A DNA stretch of 64,000 bases, from assembly GCA_019614645.1 (NCBI GenBank), contig JABWDB010000012.1:7626001-7690000 (forward strand), in the 5' to 3' direction. The notes beneath the pieces are model-generated. The model made no database searches. It had not been told where the DNA came from and saw only the letters and a list, made by a program, of their open reading frames with translations. Shown piece by piece: positions 60,501-64,000 of this stretch. Numbering within the stretch: position 1 is the stretch's first letter; each line of letters starts with the position of its first letter. The position numbers and the translations under genes were made by a program. This DNA is from Stratiolaelaps scimitus. Its lineage: Eukaryota; Arthropoda; Arachnida; Mesostigmata; Laelapidae.

Positions 60501-60808
60501 TGGAGCTAGTCGATCTAACCATGGACACTGCGAGCGTGCAGGTGAAAATCGGAGATTCCCTGTGCATACGGAAATACCCGAACATCACAGATGCACACCG
60601 TGCCATTCATACCTTAATCGGTTATGTTACCGACTATGGTCGGTCTGGCATAGTTGTGGTCGATCACACTTATGTGCACACAGAGTACTTCACCATCAAG
60701 GACTTCATACGCCACGGCAGTGTTTCAGTACAGGGAAATGTTACCTGTACATCGAAGGGCAAGGAGCTGCTCGCCGGATATTTCGGATTCATCAGCATAA
60801 CACTCTGA
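42053..60808 (+). CDS. Gene 3: secreted FN3-like multi-domain protein, 27 exons
   Basis: Joined exons: 42053-42161, 43823-44098, 44402-44671, 45773-45945, 46120-46273, 46556-46728, 47037-47184, 47341-47667, 48645-48832, 49527-49662, 50737-50894, 51392-51515, 51926-52198, 52413-52609, 52955-53105, 53714-54004, 54189-54376, 55718-55872, 56119-56176, 56244-56412, 56990-57150, 57857-57989, 58131-58430, 58740-58847, 58980-59173, 59366-59504, 60474-60808. The total is 5088 nt, or 1695 residues. It has the same module order as genes 1 and 2, and the frame is open throughout. Peculiarities are a four-codon insertion in exon 10, a moved cysteine in exon 2, loss of one cysteine of the module 4 terminal pair, and a strongly changed exon 27. 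Introns 8, 10 and 17 contain extra sequence not seen in the other copies. Confidence 0.8.
42527..42728 (+). pseudogene. Vestigial half-module exon in gene 3 intron 1
   Basis: Nearly identical to 22977-23178 in gene 2, with the same open frame and the same lack of a donor. Confidence 0.45.
44835..45365. repeat. Fold-back element in gene 3 intron 3
   Basis: Same arrangement as in gene 2, with small differences in both arms. Its presence in all three copies dates it before the duplications. Confidence 0.55.
46376..46497. repeat. (TA)n tracts, gene 3 intron 5
   Basis: Two TA tracts flank an interval that carries GCGAGTTTACAAACTCG. The interval is inverted again just after the second tract. Gene 2 has a related arrangement at 26923-26960, gene 1 a simple tract at 5028-5050. 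Confidence 0.65.
48027..48078. repeat. Perfect hairpin in gene 3 intron 8
   Basis: Arms of 22 bp (48027-48048 and 48057-48078) with an 8-base loop, inside a stretch of intron 8 that genes 1 and 2 lack. Confidence 0.7.
49721..49848. repeat. 128 bp palindrome with (TA) core, gene 3 intron 10
   Basis: Twenty-base perfect arms (49721-49740 and 49829-49848) enclose 88 bases of pure TA repeat, itself self-complementary. Genes 1 and 2 have only the right-arm sequence (GAGGGGACGTGATAT) beside a shorter TA tract. Confidence 0.8.
50087..50556. repeat. Long inverted repeat in gene 3 intron 10
   Basis: Arms of about 140 bp (about 50087-50229 and 50417-50556) with a spacer of about 190 bp. The left arm resembles sequence normally found in intron 12 (compare 51535-51590), so part of intron 12 appears to have been copied here and then inverted. 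Confidence 0.65.
54504..54572. repeat. TATC/TA microsatellite, gene 3 intron 17
   Basis: TATCTA units run into a pure TA tract, at the position where gene 1 carries its LINE fragment and gene 2 has a short unique stretch. Confidence 0.7.
57263..57400 (+). mobile_element. SINE-like repeat in gene 3 intron 21
   Basis: Orthologue of the gene 1 and gene 2 copies with an intact B-box sequence GGGTTCGATCCCC. Confidence 0.55.
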
Positions 60809-61222
60809 GCCGGACTAGTGATCTCTCCGATGCAAATATTGAGGAAATAGTGAACGATACGCCATGTTCATGACGAGGTAGTGGACAGTGGTGGACTAAT
60901 TGACAGACTAATCGACACTTTTTTTTGGGCAATTATCGATCGAACGAGCAACGGTCTTCCACCCTCGCTACACAGCCACAACATGCGTGTTCGTGTATTT
61001 TACAATGGTCATTTGACATGTATTACAGGGCGATTATCTACAGATCTCGCTGGTGAGATTCATGCTGAGATTTCGACGACGAGTATGCATAGTCCGGTAC
61101 CCAGGCCTCGCACTGGGAGCCTCCGTGGGGAGTTGGGTTGTGTGTCGGTGGTTGGTATGGCAGTAAGTCTGCCTCTGGTCGGTACATCTGATGTAAATAC
61201 CGACAAAATTTCCATGTGTATC

Positions 61223-61228
61223 AATAAA
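61223..61228 (+). other. Candidate poly(A) signal of gene 3
   Basis: AATAAA about 415 bp after the stop at 60808. The flank is related to those of genes 1 and 2 but more diverged, in line with the divergent terminal exon. Confidence 0.35.
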
Positions 61229-61734
61229 CTAGATAACCTACCACCAGTGCCTCTTCTGTGTTTTATAGTGGTATGAATTATTAGATGAACCTTCAGATTC
61301 AGCGGCCGACGGCCTGTATGAACGATATCAGCTATTGTATCGTCACCTCACTATATATGCTCATGATATGTTACTGGATGGACTGATATGTTAAACGAGT
61401 AATCTTAATCCCGACTCGTTTAGACTCGGGATTAAGACTCGAAACGGGATTAAGGTACTACTCACGGACTTCGTTAGTCGTACCTTAATCCCGTCTGTCG
61501 GCAATCCCGTCTCAGTCGGCAGAAAAGGAAGTGGCTTAATTAGGATTAAGTGGGTTTAAGGCACTGTTTTATACTGGGTCTGACAACAGCGCGTATAGCA
61601 GCGAGCATCCCGGTGAATAATAACGGTGTAAATGTTTGGTACATTGCGACGCTTTCTTGTTTATTTTCAAAGCAGGATTGTAAAAATTTGACCAAACGAG
61701 TCCTGAGGGCAGATCCATCTCCTCTGAGTGTCAT

Positions 61735-62030
61735 TCAGCTACTCCTGAGCCGTACGAACTGGGGAATTAGGTTTATAGTAGCTCTCCTCAAGTCTATAAC
61801 AATTCATCACACAAAAAGAGGTCGATGATGTGGTTGAAACAAGCAAATGGTTATTTGCAACAAGCAAATCGTTATTTGCTGGTTTTATTTATTCCGCGTG
61901 TTTTTTCTCGAAACTAAGAGGGGCTTTGCTATGCACGCGGATACTTTCTCCAAATCGACAACAACACCGACAGATATCGTAATGTGTCTACGAATGCCCC
62001 GCGGCTTAACGGCACAGAGCCTGTTCCATG
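61735..62030 (+). pseudogene. Relic of exons 24-25 after gene 3
   Basis: About 61735-61765 matches the end of exon 24 (ACTCCTGAGCCGTACGAAC), then intron-24-like sequence, then about 61914-62030 matches exon 25 from its acceptor ACTAAG. It has small deletions and frame damage, and no matching neighbours. It is a fragment of a decayed paralogue. Confidence 0.6.
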
Positions 62031-62667
62031 CAACACACTTGCTTTAAGCACGCTAATTTAATCAAAGTGATATTTGATAACTCTTATAAGCCCAATAATG
62101 AAGTCGGCAACAACAGTCAGCTACATTTGCGCTCAACAAACGGTGGCCCATGAGGACCGAGTGCAAGCCAAGGCAAGTTTTCACACTAAGAGCTTTTTAG
62201 ACGCAACAATTTTAATATATGCTATTGGAGCCGTAATACACGCTATTGCCGGCACCAGACTTGTCCTCCAATAGTTCCTCGTTAAAGGATTTAGAATGTA
62301 CTCATTCCAATTACGAAACCTCATAAGAGTCCCGCATTGTTATTTTTTGTTACTTTTTTTGAGGAAATAGGAGTACATTTTGATCCCGGGACCGACTGCG
62401 GAAGTCATAATTTCGGGATCTTTCGGATCACATGCTATCACCAAGCTCGCTAATGGGCGGCGAGGTCCTTGGCTTCTATCACCTCTGCGGCGAAGTTTTT
62501 TGTTTTTTCCAGCTGACCCTCAGCTGTAACCAGTTGTAAAGGATGGCCGATCTCTAAGGAGGGCTGCAGCTATTTCTATGACTGTTTCTCCGGTGGTGTA
62601 CCAGACTTTTCTTGCGAGTGCCAGTCTCTCTTCCGTGAACGCGGCGTACCTACCAAACGTATGTAGC

Positions 62668-63185
62668 TCACTTTCCCGATTCTGTGTCTGTACTTAAGGT
62701 TCCATGCCCTTAAGGAGTTGCGCGAGTGGGTACGTAAGGTCCCCGTATCGGGTGGAGTACCAAGATCTCAGGTCTGGAAGGAGAGTCTTCGTCCAGTACC
62801 CTGGGTCCCCTTGCTCGACTGCCAACCACTCTTTATTCCATGCGTCCAGGCTCTCCTCTTCCGTCTGCTGCTGTGCTGCGCCGTTGTGTCTTGTTGCCAC
62901 CTCCTTCATGCGGATATGCCAGGGGATCTGCCTTGCCAGGACCTGTGCAGCTGCTGCCGACGTTGTCCCGTTTGCCCGGCAGACTCTTTGCGCTATCGGT
63001 CGCTGTGTCTTGTTAAGCAGTTGTTTGATTCTGACCTTTGAAGCTGCTGTCTCCCATAATGGAGCCGCGTAAAGTGCTATGCTCTCCCCTCGCTAGCAGT
63101 TTAGAATCCGACGCCCCTTTCGTCTCTGGGAGGAGGCGAGAGGGGTCACTTAAAGCCTTTTTCCATCGCGTATTTGGCGTGCATC
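62668..63185 (-). mobile_element. Second LINE fragment, same family
   Basis: Minus-strand frames include L-S-D-P-S-R-L-L-P and a tail with L-L-P-D-L-R-S-W-Y then Y-P-L-A-Q-L-L. These match the element at 12398-13104 at both protein and DNA level. It is truncated further at the 5' end and frameshifted. It lies in the flank downstream of gene 3. Confidence 0.7.
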
Positions 63186-63189
63186 GCGT

Positions 63190-63370
63190 ATCACCCATTA
63201 TGACGTCACATCGATATATATGCTGATGATATATGGATCGACAGGTGTGTTCCTGAACGGACTTCTCACGGGCCGCCACCCGTAGGTTCGATCCCCACCG
63301 TTTCAAATTTGCAAAAAGGGGGTCGTCTTACGGAGCAATGCCGAAAGCAGTTGGCTGAGAATATTCCCGG
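63190..63370 (+). mobile_element. SINE-like dispersed repeat after gene 3
   Basis: Copy of the repeat seen after genes 1 and 2. It begins in a region with ATATGCTGATGATATATGG, then the GGCCGCCACCCGTAGGTTCG segment and a shortened tail. It directly follows the LINE fragment. Confidence 0.45.
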
Positions 63371-64000
63371 GTAATCGACTTTTACTTACCCTTCAGCTTC
63401 TTCCAAACGAATGCACCACCTTGTAGCGTTGTTCGACAGGAGGTCGATTTCATCGTCTCCCAAATTGTTATTATTGATATTAATAATTCGTAACTACAAT
63501 TAAATAATAATAACAATTCATTACATATATAAATACTCATCAATACCCTTTCCGCATTATCTGACAGGGTATTGATGAGTGTTTATATGTAATGAACCCC
63601 GTTGTTCACCTGTTTTGCTCGAAGGGGTTTTCTAAAAACCCCTTCCGTGTTGTCGTGAAAAAAAGCTTGCGAGAAGGGTAGGTAACGGCAATTTTCCTGG
63701 CAGACTCTCAGCCAAGGGCGAACTCTCCTACGCGAGCAGCTAAATAACGTAGGTAACGTGTCATGAATACAATACCTCGCATTCAATACCATTCAATACC
63801 TCGCAAACCTTGGAGCTTGAGCGAAAAGCAACGGCTGCTTGAATGACCAGGTGCTGGTTTGGCGGCTGTCGTAGCGCTGACCCGTAAAGAATACTGGTCA
63901 TTTGACCGTTATTACCATGTCATGTCATACCTCATCAGCCTTGTTGGTTTTCTTGACAACTATCAACTCTTGATCATTTTGTGCTACCTACCCTTCGCGG

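Larger units (their letters stand above)
60809..64000. other. Region downstream of gene 3
   Basis: Holds the gene 3 3' flank, an array of inverted repeats around CTTAATCCCG (61385-61500), the exon 24-25 relic, the LINE and SINE-like fragments, and a hairpin at about 63512-63594. From about 63455 to 63890 there are weak matches to the common upstream region. No gene is supported. Confidence 0.55.

Noticed and set aside
1855..60808. One giant gene running through all three units
   Set aside because: Each unit has its own signal-peptide exon, an in-frame stop in exon 27 and a following AATAAA, so three genes fit better.
1..64000. CRISPR arrays, prophage, bacterial operons or origins
   Set aside because: The repeats are minisatellites, TA tracts and palindromes without regular spacers. 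Genes are spliced, so the DNA is eukaryotic.

Overview
This is eukaryotic, probably invertebrate, nuclear DNA. Coding sequence is cut into short exons bounded by GT-AG (and one recurrent GC-AG) splice sites. Most of the rest is intron, microsatellite, SINE-like and LINE-derived sequence. Two decayed non-LTR retrotransposon fragments carry the C-terminal reverse-transcriptase region and tail typical of the R1/I-type superfamily, which favours an arthropod or related animal host. The species itself is not identified. There are no bacterial, viral or CRISPR features and no tRNA or rRNA genes that I can support.

The window is dominated by three tandem, same-strand copies of one large gene: gene 1 at 1855-18607, gene 2 at 22503-38818 and gene 3 at 42053-60808. 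By following splice sites I could join 27 exons in each copy into one open frame from a signal-peptide ATG to a TGA. The predicted lengths are 1689, 1691 and 1695 residues. After the signal peptide, the product is a chain of about 15-17 beta-sandwich modules of 90-111 residues that resemble fibronectin type III (FN3) domains. Module boundaries always fall at phase-1 introns. Many modules also carry one internal phase-0 intron at the same structural place, just before the 'L-x-PG-x-x-Y' tyrosine-corner strand. Several modules end in a paired-cysteine motif of the form C-x2/3-C-x-E-G. There is no membrane anchor, so a large secreted or extracellular-matrix protein is the likely product. The family is not recognised beyond the FN3-like fold.

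Layout: 1-1854 holds dispersed repeats and the gene 1 upstream region. Between genes (18608-22502 and 38819-42052) and after gene 3 (60809-64000) lie conserved 3' flanks with AATAAA, broken copies of the terminal exons of older paralogues, SINE-like repeats, minisatellites and, near the end, a LINE fragment. Introns contain a fold-back element (intron 3), a SINE (intron 21), a 5'-truncated LINE (gene 1 intron 17), (TA)n tracts and several extra half-module exons that no longer splice.

The main biological story is a secreted multi-FN3-like gene array evolving by tandem duplication, exon gain and loss, probable gene conversion and local palindrome formation. Weak matches to the upstream region near 63.4-63.9 kb suggest a fourth unit may begin just past the right edge.
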